NCBI RefSeq assembly: GCF_022539665.2
Contig: NC_081337.1
Location: 8,842,679-8,906,678 of the forward strand
Length of the DNA stretch: 64,000 nt
DNA from: Daphnia carinata
Lineage: Eukaryota; Arthropoda; Branchiopoda; Diplostraca; Daphniidae
Direction of reading: 5' to 3'
The notes beneath the pieces are model-generated. The model ran no database searches. It was not told the DNA's origin and was given only the letters and a program-made list of their open reading frames with translations. Of the stretch, positions 13,266 through 24,806 are shown piece by piece. Every line of letters begins with the position of its first letter. Positions within the stretch are counted from its first letter, which is position 1. Made by a program: the position numbers and the translations under genes.

Positions 13266-13769
13266 GAGTTAAAGGAGGAACGTTCCCGTTCACCCTCTTT
13301 TGGTAGGAGGAGGGCTATCGTCACGGTCTTCGCTGACTGTAGCTCCCCCCCCCCCTCTTTCAAAACATTAGAATAGCCGAAGTACAGGACCCTGCTTACT
13401 ACAAAAACTGTGTCAATCCAGTCAGTGTCAGTCACCATCCACGCATAAAAGATGAAAAAAAGATTGCTGCATTTCTTATATATTTTGCGGACATCCATCC
13501 GGCAGGATTTCACAAGAGGCTTCCTATACTAAAAGACACGAAATAACTGGCAAAGTTACCTTATTTTAGGTTAAGTTTATCCGTCGTCACCAACAATAGC
13601 AAATGCGGAGATCCGTTACAGACTATGTTTTAAAATATTAATTTTAATTTTTATAATTGTAATTTTAATCTAGCAAGGCCAAACTTAACCTAAGAACCGA
13701 AACTTCAACCAACCAACATAAACTAATTAAGAAACGAACTTCCAACGATGAGTGCTAACCGTTTTATTT
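13266..13769. other. TSR1 3' flank
   Basis: AT-rich sequence downstream of the TSR1 stop, probably 3' UTR and spacer. A C run lies near 13346. No gene is recognised. Confidence 0.5.
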
Positions 13770-16568
13770 TTATGACATCAACTGGTTGGCGGCATCCTCC
13801 ATTTCTGCTTCATGGTTGTATAAAGGAGGCGGAAATGCAACATTCGAGTCGTAAGTCCATTTGGGGAACACACGCTTGTAAAGATTCATCATAACGGTAT
13901 CTTGCGATTTAATTTGCCCATCAAATACACATTTCATGTGCCCATGTGTTCCAAGTGGTTCTGCAGAAAAGGAAAAGATTAAAACAACCTTGAAAAATAA
14001 ACAAACCAATGCATTACCTCGAATATGACCTCGTCGACCATATTTTGTTCTCAGCTCAACTGGCTTGAACCAATCTATGTCTTCGCGATTAAAGAACATA
14101 AAGCGGAGAACAGCCGATTTACGGTGTACCTTGAAAGGTGCTCCGCTCAGCACAGCTCGTTTGACTGCAATGCGGTCAGGATTTACTGACAATACCGATC
14201 CAGTCGCAACCATGATTTGGCTTCCATCTTTCTTTTCCCGAAATACCAAAACAGACGCGGGCGGAAAGATAATTGGAGCGTAAAGGGTTGCTACCACCAC
14301 CGATTCCGGTCGAAAAAAACGCTCATACTACAAAAATGAATGTTGGGAAAAACAAATAATGATAATAAGAAAAGTGGAGTAAAAACAGGAAAACGTACTT
14401 TATGCTTATTGGCTGCAGTGTGTTGACTAAAAATGGGGGAGGCAGCATAACGTCGATAGCCGCAATGAAAGATTAATCGTTCTTTTGAAGGAATCGCTTG
14501 CTGATCACGAGCATTCTTGAACCTCTTGAGAATAAGATTTACCACACTCATTTTCTGTTCATGAGGCAACATGCCGACCAGTGTTAATGGATAGCCAGTT
14601 TGCAAGCTCGCTGGTAAATGACTGGGGACATTCTTGACATGAACTCTCACGTACCATCCAGGCTACATAGAAATGAAATTCAAAAGAAATTCTTAAGCCT
14701 ACTAGGAGTTAATCACCTTAGCTCCCGTCCGCTCTTCTTTCAAAATTCGCTTTCGAGTGCGCTGAAAGTTTTGAAATTGGAAAGTTCTAGAATAGTCCAT
14801 GGGCAAATTTTCTTTCGGATCCCAAGGTGACGTGCGGAAGGATTTCAGACCACGATATTTCTGAAAGCGCACTTTAGCCAAGGTGTCACGCGGTGTGTCA
14901 ACTTCATCGGGGAAAAGCTCATCCTCTCGAGCTTCTGCAATTTTTTTATTGATTTTAGTTTGTTATTATATGGCTCACATTAGTTTTAACGCATACCTTT
15001 AATTCTTTCTAGATCTTTTTCTTCATCAGCGAAATTAACTTTCTTGTCATAGACATGAGTATCTTCGCCTTCCATTTCTACGGATTCCATTTCGTTTTCT
15101 TCGTCTTCTTCATCTTCTTCAGATGAAGTTCCACTTTCATCATCATCTTCAATCATATCTTCACAATCGTCTTCACATTCGTCTTCCCAATCGTCACTGT
15201 CGTCGTCTTCTTTTTCATCTTCTTCTTTGTTGACATTATTATCATCATCTTTGATCCATGCAGCTTGATATTCTGATGTACCCTTTGGGACTCGCTTTTT
15301 AGTTTCTGTCTCTTCTTCGTCTTCTATATTGCCATCTTCCAAATTCTGGTCATCCATTTCTTCTTGATACGGCCAAGTCTGCTCGCCATTCATGGGGTCA
15401 GGATCGTTTTCTGATTTCAGCGTTTCCTGAAGTGAGGGATTGGCCTCTTCAAGGAATATAAATTCTCTTGGATTTCTTTGGACTTCGATTCGTTCCATTT
15501 GAAAATCCCCCCATCCCGGTATATGAACCAAGCCATTTACATTTAAAGGTTGATATCGCACATATCCATCAACAACTAGCGTACCAACGGTTGGATCATC
15601 CAGATTTTGCTTGAAATTTACTTCTTCACAAAGGAAATGGCACCTCATATTTCGCTGGTAAACAGGTCGCTGTTTTTGGGATCCAATTTGATGAAGCAGC
15701 CTGAGAGCATCACTCTCATTTTCAATTATTTGAAGTTTCTCTGTAGGTACCATCTGATCCAACTGTTTTAGAAGCAGTTTTTTATAGTCATTACGTTTCT
15801 TTGCAGAAATCGCATCGATGTCATTAACAACGAAAATTGGAGATGGAAGCCCTTGTGCCATGATGGCTGACAGTAATTCTTCACCACTACTGTCAAACCC
15901 TAGCACTCTTTCATTACATGTTGAATGTGACACACAACTGTCACTGTCCGATGGAGGTGATGCAAGAAATATAACACTATCAACTACTTTACAAGCATCC
16001 AGTGCGGCATAAAGATCTCCAGGTTGGGGGATTATCAAGCTGAAGTTCTGTCTAAAACGTGGTATACTTAAAAAATAATCAAAATTACATTTCTGAGAAA
16101 ATTCTGAAAAATAAAATTTTATTACTTAATGTTCATTACGTTGCAGCCTGTAATTTCCACTTTCGCATCAGCATCACACTCTTTCAATAGTTTTAACAAT
16201 TTTTCAATATTGGCAGATTCTCCCAGTGGAATAATAGCAGATAGAAAAGGTGCTGAATCACTTCCCCCTATGGCCCTCTTTTTAGCCAGAATATCTTCTC
16301 GTTTTTTGGATCTTAATTGGTTGGCTTTTTTTCTTCTTTCATCACGTTTTAATTCTTGATTCTTTCGCTTTGCTGTTAATTTAACATGAACTCTACCTGA
16401 AATCAAAATTTTCTGAATGACAGCTGTTCATTAAAACTATAAACTTCAGCACTCACCTTTGTTGTTCTTATCAATTTCACTTTTGCTTCTGTGCCTGCCA
16501 GTTTTATGCGATTTATTTTGTTGTTTCAAAAGGCCAGGTCTGTGTGACGCCTGTTCACCTCCAGCCAT
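13770..16568 (-). CDS. TSR1: pre-rRNA-processing protein TSR1
   Basis: Seven exons encode 811 residues, close to the ~800 of animal TSR1: 16568-16457, 16396-16126, 16066-14997, 14934-14717, 14662-14399, 14327-14018, 13960-13770. TSR1 is a catalytically inactive GTPase-like factor of the BMS1 family that binds late cytoplasmic pre-40S ribosomes (family knowledge). The start is MAGGEQASHRPGLLKQQNK, typical of the family. It is followed by a basic RVHVKLTAKRKNQELKRDER helix, a GTPase-like region, a very acidic D/E-rich insert in exon 3, and PWDPKENLP. The C terminus carries PVELRTKYGRRGHIREPLG and QDTVMMNLYKRVFPKWTY. An upstream in-frame Met gives a longer frame but no family similarity. The gene converges on ecd. 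Confidence 0.96.
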
Positions 16569-17617
16569 TTTACTAGAAATAATCCTAGTTTCAATGCAAA
16601 ACTGATGAAGGTTTACTACGTCTATCTCTGTCACACACGTGGTCACAATATCACAAGCAGACGACAAAATGTTTACCAGGAAAATGCTTAACAAGATGAT
16701 GCTGCTCTACAGTCTGCGCCAGTATAAGTCATAAAAAATTTAAAATCATGATATCATTATTCATTATCATACCATCATGGATTCGTGATTCATAAATCAT
16801 AATCATAGCAAATTAAAAATCAGCAAGTAGCACTTTCACAAAAATAATCGGCGAAGCGCCTGGGAAAAGGTAAGTTGTAGCTAAGTTGTCCAAAGAAGAC
16901 TTATCACGGTAAACACGCTACACATTTTTATAGAATTTTGAAATTGTAATTTACTAACCGCTTTTTTGTACGTTAAAAATAAAAATAACTTAAATTTTTT
17001 CAAAAGATACTAAAAAGTAATGTTACTGAAAAGGGTTTTGAATGCGTCGTTGAAGTATCTTAGAAATGCATCTCATTTTAAAATGTTACTTGTTGCTAAT
17101 TTTCCGTCAAAATCCACTTTCACCAATCTAAAGCCATCAGTCTTCTCTGTCAATTTTCTGACTGAGCCTGGTTGCAATATTACTATTATAACCGGCTACG
17201 ACCCGCTTTGTCACCGCGATATGGCGAATGTTATATAACTCTTCTCGTAAAGAAACTGAATCAAGTTCTAATTTTCAAATCAGCAATTAGTATGGAGACG
17301 GATTCCTTATTTTCATCAGACGTTCAGTATAATCCGTGGTTTGTTTTGCTTCTTGTGTTGTCCACTGAAACTTCTTTCCGTCCACTAAAGCCGAACTTTC
17401 CTAAATACCAGTTTTTGTTAGAGATGTAGCCAGAAGGAAATAATACAAATTTTAGATTCTCCTCTAATAAAGTAAGTTTCGACTGGTACGGCACAGCAAA
17501 AACTAACGCGAAATTTCTCGTGATACGCAATATAAAGATTTTATTACTATTTTCTGCAAGATTATCTTTGTTAGAAGACTTGTTCACTCTCATTTAATTG
17601 CCAAGCAATCACTGCTT
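16569..17617. other. spacer upstream of TSR1
   Basis: AT-rich spacer holding the TSR1 5' flank and the presumed 3' UTR of the HSD17B10 gene. Short open frames at 17020-17429 match nothing I know and have no splice support. No gene is called. Confidence 0.5.
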
Positions 17618-18792
17618 TCAAGGCTGCATGCGAATAGCGCCGTCGACACGAACGACTTCTCCGTTCATCATTGGGTTGAGAATAATCGATTCTACCATCA
17701 TTGCATATTCGTCTGGTTTGCCTAAACGTTGTGGAAAGGGCACAGTTTTCGCCAAATATGCCTGAACTTTTTCCGGCAACGACTCGAGCAGAGGGGTTTT
17801 GAATAGTCCAGGTGCAATGGTGCAAACTCGAATACCCTATATAATAATAAACGTATGGCTAAACATTTTATACGTTATCTACATCGAGCTCTTAGAAAGT
17901 TACCTGAGAAGCGAGGTCTCGTGCGATCGGTAACGTCATTCCAACAATGGCTCCTTTACTTGCAGAATAGGCAGCTTGCCCCATTTGACCTTCAAAAGCA
18001 GCCACGGATGCAGTATTAACTATCACTCCTCGTTGACCATCTTCGTTCGGCTGATTCTCGCCCATTAGGCCAGCAGCCAGACGAATAACGTTAAAAGTGC
18101 CAACAGTGTTTACCATTAACACTTTGGTGAAATCTTCCAGCTTGTGTGGGAGATTCTTGTTAAAATTGTATGTTTTGAAGGCAACACCAATGCCTTCATT
18201 TATGAATCATTAGCTATAACTCTATAAACTTTCAAAAGAGAACCAGTACCTGCACAATTTACTGCAACATCAAGCTTTCCAAACTTTTCCTTTGTCATTG
18301 AAAGAGCATTCATAACATCTTTTTCAGAAGAAACCTAATAGGAAGGAACTTGTAGCTACTGTGACAACTAATCTCTACATCTGATTCTTTGTTTGAGTCG
18401 ATTTGATTTGAGTATATATTTTTGCCTTACATCTGTGGGAGCAAAGATTACATTCCCTGACATGCCAGCAGCTACTTGTGATCCTTGGGAAGTTGGCAAG
18501 TCGCACAGGACTACCTGCCCACCTTGGCGAACAATTCTCTGCATAAGATGAGGTTAACAGTACAAGATTACCTTTCTGAAGGCCTAATAAAGAAAATAAT
18601 TTATACCTCAACAGTTGCCCGGCCCAAACCTGAGGCTCCACCAGTCACTAGTGCAACAACACCCTGTTAAAGGGCAGTATTAAAATGCAACAGTGAAATC
18701 ATGTTGAATCACAACCTTACATCTACATCACCACAAAGATATCCTATAAGTAAACTCATGAATTGATTTGCAAATACCTTCATGTGTGACAT
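17618..18792 (-). CDS. HSD17B10: 3-hydroxyacyl-CoA dehydrogenase type 2 (17-beta-HSD 10)
   Basis: Six exons encode 257 residues, close to the 261 of human HSD17B10: 18792-18778, 18663-18607, 18538-18431, 18334-18250, 18193-17904, 17836-17618. It is a mitochondrial short-chain dehydrogenase that oxidises 3-hydroxyacyl-CoA, notably in isoleucine breakdown, and is a subunit of mitochondrial RNase P (family knowledge; Drosophila scully). Visible marks are the NAD-binding [10 protein letters not shown] at about residue 12, the NCAG motif, INTASV-like [12 protein letters not shown], catalytic YSASK, and TIAPGL-type context. The C terminus is DGAIRMQP, the family signature. The first coding exon has only 15 bases (MSHMK), and its phase fits exon 2 exactly. 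A possible divergent gene starts 72 bases upstream. Confidence 0.95.
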
Positions 18793-18863
18793 AATTTTAC
18801 TTCAAACTATTTTAAAGCTAAAGGTTTTAAAGGTGTTTTACAATAGGCTATATTAATTGAGAA

Positions 18864-19282
18864 ATGGTGGTTTATCACCTTCAACATTTTGTGAACCAAA
18901 AGGAGAGGTTTTTCGAATTACACAAGCCTTATCTCGCACAATGCCGTGAAATGGAGAGATTGGATGTAGCCAGCAGACGACTACCCGTTTTTTCTATTGC
19001 AGCACATTTTTTGCTCCAATATACTGAACTCACAACTCAGCTTTCAAACCCTTTAAACCGTCACTTCATCCTGGTAAGTAACCCATCCCGTTGTGAATCT
19101 GAACGGGCTGCACCATAGTCAATAGGTTTAGCAAATAGATTTATGGAATGATTTTATCATCTAGCAATAACTATTAGGTATCGTAATAGCTAAGCTGGAG
19201 GAATGGATTACTTTACTTACAGCGGCGAGGTGATAGACGAAAAGGTGGAGTTGGTACTTTGGTCACTGAAAACTTCCCATAG
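18864..19282 (+). CDS. possible 89-residue protein divergent from HSD17B10
   Basis: Two exons, 18864-19073 and 19223-19282, join in frame with good signals (CTG|GTAAGT and TTACTTACAG|) to give 89 residues. The start GAGAAATGG has a good context. It lies 72 bases from the HSD17B10 start on the other strand, so the two could share a promoter. The protein begins MVVYHLQHFVNQKERFFELH and has one fairly hydrophobic stretch (PVFSIAAHFLLQYTEL). I do not recognise it. A competing reading exists on the minus strand around 19409-19229. That frame is open, contains the hydrophobic LCLQFVIFIVGIPTYCYYG, and has its own acceptor and a strong GTAAGT donor. Only one of the two can be a standard exon, so either may be false. 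Confidence 0.35.
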
Positions 19283-19624
19283 TAACAGTATGTTGGAATA
19301 CCGACAATGAAGATAACAAATTGAAGGCACAATTCGACTGGGACTTGATATGTTGAAAGCCGGCTACGTAACCACGGCAAAAAGGAGAACTGTGTGCTGC
19401 AAATAATAAGGAAAATCTAAAATGTTATTTTGCTACGAAAACAACGGTGTCATCCGAAATCATGGTGAAAACGCACTAGCATCGTATTTAGAAAAATTAA
19501 TCTACAAATAACGGTCGAAAGATGGATACCTGATACGGAGACCTTTTGCCAAATCATTCGATTTTTAGAAAACTATTTTAGGGTCAATGACCGAGACCGA
19601 CCGACTTTAGCACCAATGTCTAGG
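19283..19624. other. spacer with possible minus-strand exon
   Basis: No gene is firmly supported. Part of the competing minus-strand frame described under the 18864 entry lies here. The right end is the promoter region of the cysteine-rich peptide gene. Confidence 0.4.
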
Positions 19625-19632
19625 TATATAAA
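19625..19632 (+). promoter_or_regulatory. TATA box of cysteine-rich peptide gene
   Basis: TATATAAA followed by GG, 53 bases before the first-exon ATG at 19685. This is the right distance for a start site near 19655. A similar GTATATAAAGGCN element precedes the second lipocalin. Confidence 0.7.
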
Positions 19633-19684
19633 GGCCATCGCAGTCTTCTTTTTTATCAATCTTCTTCGAAGCCTACAAATCATC

Positions 19685-20011
19685 ATGAAGATTTTACCAC
19701 TGGCAATAACAGGACTGGTATTGGTGTTGCTGATGTCCTTGTCGGTTATGACCAGCAAAGTTACTGAAAAAATACGTGAGAATACCGCTGCCAATGAAGA
19801 AGCTCCCCGTCAGCATAAACACATCGCAGGCACGTTCTTTGTTATTGGTTTCAATACAGTTGACTTGTGCTCATAACAGTTTTGTATAGCTAAATTCCTG
19901 TGTCCTCCGGAAGCCTGTTCACCCAGATGTGGCAAAGGTTTTCACTGCATGAAAGGCCAATCACCCAAGGAGCCACCTTGTTATTGCATGCTGGACTCGG
20001 ATATGCCATAA
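19685..20011 (+). CDS. secreted six-cysteine peptide precursor
   Basis: Two exons (19685-19829 and 19890-20011) give 88 residues. Residues 1-24 form a strong signal peptide with a leucine/valine-rich core. Residues 25-48 are a polar, propeptide-like segment. The rest carries six cysteines at 53, 58, 62, 68, 79 and 81, spaced C-x4-C-x3-C-x5-C-x10-C-x1-C. The CxxxC and CxC pairs recall the cysteine-stabilised alpha/beta fold of arthropod defensin-like peptides, but the middle spacing is short, so this assignment is only a suggestion. The intron is 60 bases and must begin with GC: every alternative GT donor tried brings a stop. The longer upstream in-frame Met is rejected because it overlaps the TATA box. 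Function is unknown; it is probably an extracellular peptide. Confidence 0.65.
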
Positions 20012-21027
20012 CAAAAAAGGATCTCATTCCGTAGTCCAAGCAGATTGATCACGATGGCATGCGTAAATTGATGACGTCATCTAATTCTTTCAGCCACAAT
20101 GTCCACCTTGTTTCCATTGAAAAGAGAGTGCGTAAAAAAAGTATTTAATAGAATTCGTGAATCACAATTTGCGGTTGAATTTCAAATGACGAAGTAACTC
20201 TAGTCACTAATGTACTTACGAAGTGAAAAGTCACGCGTGGCACACTTCCTGCATGCGTCATGGCGCTTGATGGGTAATTCCAGGATACGACGTAAAACAA
20301 CTGTCAATATGATGACTCATTGCTCATCCACCCATGACAAGTTATTAGACAACCTGTATAAAACTTAACAGTATCCAAAATCACTTTAAATTAATGGAAG
20401 TTCAAAATAATGTAAAACAGGCTAGATCGAAATTAATATTCAAACATATTTTCTTACTTGTCGTAGAGGCGACGAAAGTCATTAGGAAGATATGCCAAGA
20501 TGAATTTTAATTAATTCCGTACAGGATATCCTTATTTTAGTTATCGGTCCCACAGTGTTTTCCCACTTGCTTATTGGTTGCAGAGCGTGTTATAATTAGT
20601 TTTTTTTTTATTATTTTTTTTTCTTTCTTCTTTGTTTCTTTTCTTCTTTTTTTTTATTTCTTATTTCTTATTCCTTTTTTTCTATTTCTTTGGAAAAAAA
20701 GGAGAAAGAGAAGGATGAGTGGAGGAAAAGGGAGGATGGAGGAGTGGTCTGTGGCCGTAAGGCTACGGATATGGTAGTCAGAAACCAGTTGTAGAACAGT
20801 GAACTCGGTAGCCATCGTATTTTCAAGCCCTTAAAACAAGGCTACACAAGCTTCTTTTGTTCAGTAGCTCTCAGTTCTCGCACTCATAAACAACGCTTGC
20901 CTTTTTGCTTCTATCCGAAGGTAACTGTTTTATCCTGAAACTACAAATTTCCACGTGCTTTTTTAATAACAGAACGTGTCTGGAATGTCTTCTTTTGCAG
21001 TGCCAGCAAAGCTTGTTGAGTTGAAAA
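20012..21027. other. intergenic spacer
   Basis: AT-rich spacer with a long T/C-rich tract at 20594-20690 and a purine-rich stretch after it. The right end is the 5' flank of the first lipocalin. No gene is recognised. Confidence 0.5.
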
Positions 21028-22880
21028 ATGGCGATCAAAACATCTATTGTGATGGTGTTAATGGTATGGCTTGCTGGCGTCCATTGCCACACTTATTATC
21101 TGGGTTCATGTCCTCGCGTTGATCCCGTCAACGATTTTGACATGTCAAAGGTACGATTTAAAAATAATCAATTCATTTGCAGCAAGAAGAATAGTTTAAC
21201 TTTGCAAATGGTTTGATCGATATGATGTAGTTTCTTGGGCGCTGGTACGTCATTCAAAAGTTCTCCACGGCTTCCTCTTGTTGGACGTATGACTTTGTTC
21301 GCAACAAGACCGATGATTCGCTGAAAATTGTCCAGTCACGCGACCATGTCGCTTTGGATACGGTTGGGCTTGACAACAACTATCGCTACACTGGGACTCT
21401 GGTATGTTCTACACGAAAAGGTTTCTTTGCCCTATTGTCATGATTTTATATTATTTCGGTTTCCTGTAGGATGTACCCGACTTGAACCGACCAGGCTTTA
21501 TGCGTGTACGTTTTCCAATGAGTAAGAAATTTTCCTTTGAAAATTAACAAGTTAAAAAAAAGTCAATAATTTTTAAACTTGTACTTTTACCTGAAGGTTT
21601 AGCAGGCAAGGCCGATTATGTAGTTTTCTCAACGGACTACGATAACTACGCAGCCATTTACAGTTGCCAAAGTATTCTGTTTGGCCATCGTCGTTCCGCT
21701 TCTATTCTGTCTCGTCGCCCGACCTTGGATCAACCATTCATTAATAAGGTTAGTTAACTCTTGTTTTACAAGATACTTAGTATAATCTGGTGGACAGTAA
21801 TTGACGTTTCCTGCTTGATTCGTTAGGCTAGCCTTGATTTAACCAATTTAAATTCATAACAACAGGTTCGCACAAAACTGGAAAGCTTCGGAGTGGATCC
21901 GCACGATTTCTCAATTATTGAACATTCTGATTGCAAGACCCTTCCTTCAACGAGTCTGCTGAATGTCGAGGTCAATCAAAATACGTTTAGTACAGGAAAT
22001 GTCGTCAACGTTGCCAAGGACGTCGGGAAAACCGTTGGTACGATTAAGTTAAATTAACTGCAGGGACAGGTTGTTGATTAGATGCTTTTGAGAATTTCCA
22101 GAGTTCTTTGCCCAATTCCTATAACACAAGCTAACTCCAATCAATTAACCCATTAACTTTGTATCAATAATAATTTAATTTACGGTAATTGCATTTATTT
22201 ATTTTTAAATTTAGAAAAAATGAGGATAACTTCAGAAAAACTATGGGAGCTTTTTTCGTTGTTCATATTTTAATTTGCCCTAACAACGGGGTAAGTTTAC
22301 CCGGTGGAGGCAAACTGACACCGGTGAGGGGCATAGTGTGCATGAGAAAATAATTTTTTTTTACTGCCAGCAAATATCCTAACACATCAGACGAAAAACA
22401 AATCAATGACAAAAGTGACCACGACAAGGCTTCGCTTTGACTAATTGCCATATTCGCTAATTTAAACTGTTAAAACAGAACGAGGATAAAGAGCAAATAT
22501 TGCATTAATTTCACCACTAACATACTGCACGCGTTTAACAGGTTTTTTTTTTTTCATGAACGAATAAAATAATTCTATACGCATTCCTACCACCCACTTG
22601 ACATGAAAAGATTACTCGATAACTTAACTACCCTTGTGTCGCTTACTTTAATTTTAAATGCACTCAACCCAATGTTATTCTGTCTCTTTCATTTTTAGTG
22701 AACGGCGTTGTAGATGTTGCCCAAGGAGTTGGTACAATCGTCAATCGTTTGGCCAATTCTACATCAACCAATAATGCCGTGGCTCCGGCAGGAAATGCTA
22801 ACAGAGACGTCGAATTTGTAACCGTTGGAAACCGCCCGAATGAATCCGCCTTTTTACGAAGAATCGAGGAAAATTTGTAA
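21028..22880 (+). CDS. lipocalin 1 (apolipoprotein D/Lazarillo type) with C-terminal extension
   Basis: Six exons give 283 residues: 21028-21150, 21231-21401, 21470-21521, 21597-21748, 21866-22037, 22699-22880. A signal peptide (about residues 1-20, ending GVHC) is followed by the lipocalin marks: GRWYVIQKF (GxW motif, from 44), STDYDNYAAIYSC (motif 2, ending Cys139) and a conserved Arg in SRRPTL (motif 3). Cysteines at SCP, SSCW, YSC and SDC allow two disulfides as in ApoD. Such proteins are secreted carriers of small lipophilic ligands such as pigments or lipids (family knowledge). The last exon follows a 661-base intron and adds about 60 residues beyond the usual lipocalin length. They are Asn/Val-rich (NRLANSTSTNNAVAPAG) and absent from the neighbouring paralogue. 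A likely polyadenylation signal AATAAA is at 23097. Confidence 0.9.
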
Positions 22881-23368
22881 GATTCAGCGAAAAATGATAT
22901 TGCTTGTTACTCCCCTTATTCCTGATTCATTTTTATCAATCGTTCTCAAAGCGCCTTTTTAAAGCATAATGCGCTCTACGTAGATAGTAAACATCAACTT
23001 AATTACCTACACATTAAAAAAAAAAAATAGACTATTGCTTTTTTTTTCTCCAAATTTCACTCATCAACTAGTCTTTGTGTAATCCATTGTAACTGAAATA
23101 AATTCGTGCAAACAGATTGACTCTCATCATTCTCCAATGCACAATCCGCCGGATGTACGGCTATCACCATTCAATGGATTTCACAATCTATTCAAATACT
23201 AATAGTAATGATTGAATATGTACCTTATCCGCCATGTGGAGAATGGAGGCCTTGCGAAGGTCACCGGGTATATTTTCTTTCGCTCTTTATGTCGATTGAA
23301 TTCAAACCTAAAGTGTACAAAATGGACAAAGCAATTTATATGTGAGTCGTAGCTGTCATGTTTGATTG
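22881..23368. other. spacer between the two lipocalin genes
   Basis: Contains the first lipocalin's 3' end, with AATAAA at 23097-23102, and the promoter region of the second. No further gene is seen. Confidence 0.6.
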
Positions 23369-23376
23369 TATATAAA
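23369..23376 (+). promoter_or_regulatory. TATA box of lipocalin 2
   Basis: TATATAAA followed by GGC. A transcript starting near 23400 would contain a 5' UTR intron from 23425 (CCTG|GTAAGT) to 23589 (TTCACAG|), which brings the leader close to the ATG at 23601. Confidence 0.65.
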
Positions 23377-23600
23377 GGCTATTACCGGTGGTCAGCTCAT
23401 CATTCTGCCACTCACGTTGTCCTGGTAAGTAAAGCAACCGCTGGCTCCTAAGCTTGATTCCACATTCAGGATTTGTCAGATAGTTGTCGACTGAAGTAAG
23501 TTTTGGCGATTTACATTGTGTTAAATAGTTCAAAAAATAAAAAAAGCAGAGCTTACCACCACGACAACTTCTTTCCTCATACTTCACAGGGCGAATTACG

Positions 23601-24592
23601 ATGCAGATTCACGTGTTATTCTTCATCACCTTTCTGAATCTCGTGCAGATGAATCGTGCGGATGATTACGGTTGGGGAGAGGTTATTAACTTACAACTGG
23701 AACCATTTTGTTATTCTTGATTTCAACCTCGTTTTTAATTTAAAAAATCTTGTTGCACAGTGCCCGAAAGTGAAACCTGTATCCAACTTTGATTTCACTA
23801 AGGTAACTAACCACACCCACGATGACACATAATGAATCATCCTTTCCTTTTCCTGCGTTTTACCATTGTGATTAATTTAACATATCACAATGGTAACAAA
23901 ACCAGAAGCGGAAGAGGAATATTCTAATGTACATTTTTTAGTTTTCCGGTCTGTGGTACGTGATCCAAAAATTTGACTTGTCTTCGCCGTGCTGGACATA
24001 TTATTTCGTCAACCAGAACGGCATACAAAAGGTCATCCAAAGCCAAAATCAGACGATAAATGAGCGTGAACCGGGAAAAACGCCAGGCAACATAGGGACG
24101 CTGGAAATCGTTAATGCCACTGAACCTGGTTTTATGAACGTTCGATTTTCTGACAGTACTTGAAAACAGCTAAAAATATAAATTAATGTTTCCACATGAA
24201 GGCTAATTTCTCAATGCAGATATACTTGGAAAAGCTGATTACACTGTATACTTTACCGACTACGAGAATTACGGAGCGATTTTCAGATGCCAGAAAGTCT
24301 TGTTTGGTCATCGACGATCGGCTACCATTTTATCCAGACAACCGTACTTGACACCATCGCTTCGGAATCAGGTAAGATGTCAATTGAACTAACTCCTAAT
24401 ATTCGTCGTCTAGTAACACGAAGCTCGACGTATTGCGATTTACAGGCTCGGGCAAAACTGATAAGCTTCAACATCGATATCAGCTCCTTCAAAAGCACCG
24501 ATCCCATGTTTTGTAAAAACCCAAGGGGATCTGCAGACGATACTGTTGGCCGAAGAAACAACACGCAGGAATGGTTTTTGCCAGAGAACTGA
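23601..24592 (+). CDS. lipocalin 2 (apolipoprotein D/Lazarillo type)
   Basis: Five coding exons give 211 residues: 23601-23681, 23761-23802, 23942-24155, 24220-24371, 24446-24592. A signal peptide of about 20 residues (MQIHVLFFITFLNLVQMNRA) precedes CPKVKPVSNFDFTK. The GxW motif is FSGLWYVIQKF (residue 42 on), motif 2 is TDYENYGAIFRC (ending Cys136), and motif 3 lies in SRQPYL. Several N-glycosylation sequons are visible (NQT, NAT, NNT). It is clearly paralogous to lipocalin 1: they share WYVIQKF, LGKADY, the FGHRRSA block and intron positions. It lacks the long C-terminal exon of lipocalin 1. Tandem order and similarity point to local duplication. The ligand is unknown. Confidence 0.9.
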
Positions 24593-24806
24593 GCAGCGAA
24601 CCTAGAAGCAGTATTGTTATTACCAATCCAAAACTTAGTAACATTAAATACTTATTCTTCTGTTTGTAAAAGTTTGGGGATTGGATAAATATCATTACTT
24701 GATAATTTTCTGTCTATTCCATTGTCTGAATATTTGTCAGTACAACAAAATCCAGGAATCGAAATATATGGGCGCTCTAAGCGAGGGGGGAATATCTGGA
24801 ACACGT

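Noticed and set aside
13205-13513. Minus-strand frame downstream of TSR1
   Set aside because: It lies partly in the inverted repeat fragment and partly in the TSR1 3' flank; nothing recognisable is encoded.
17020-17429. Overlapping short plus-strand frames
   Set aside because: AT-rich, no family match, and they sit in the presumed HSD17B10 3' region.
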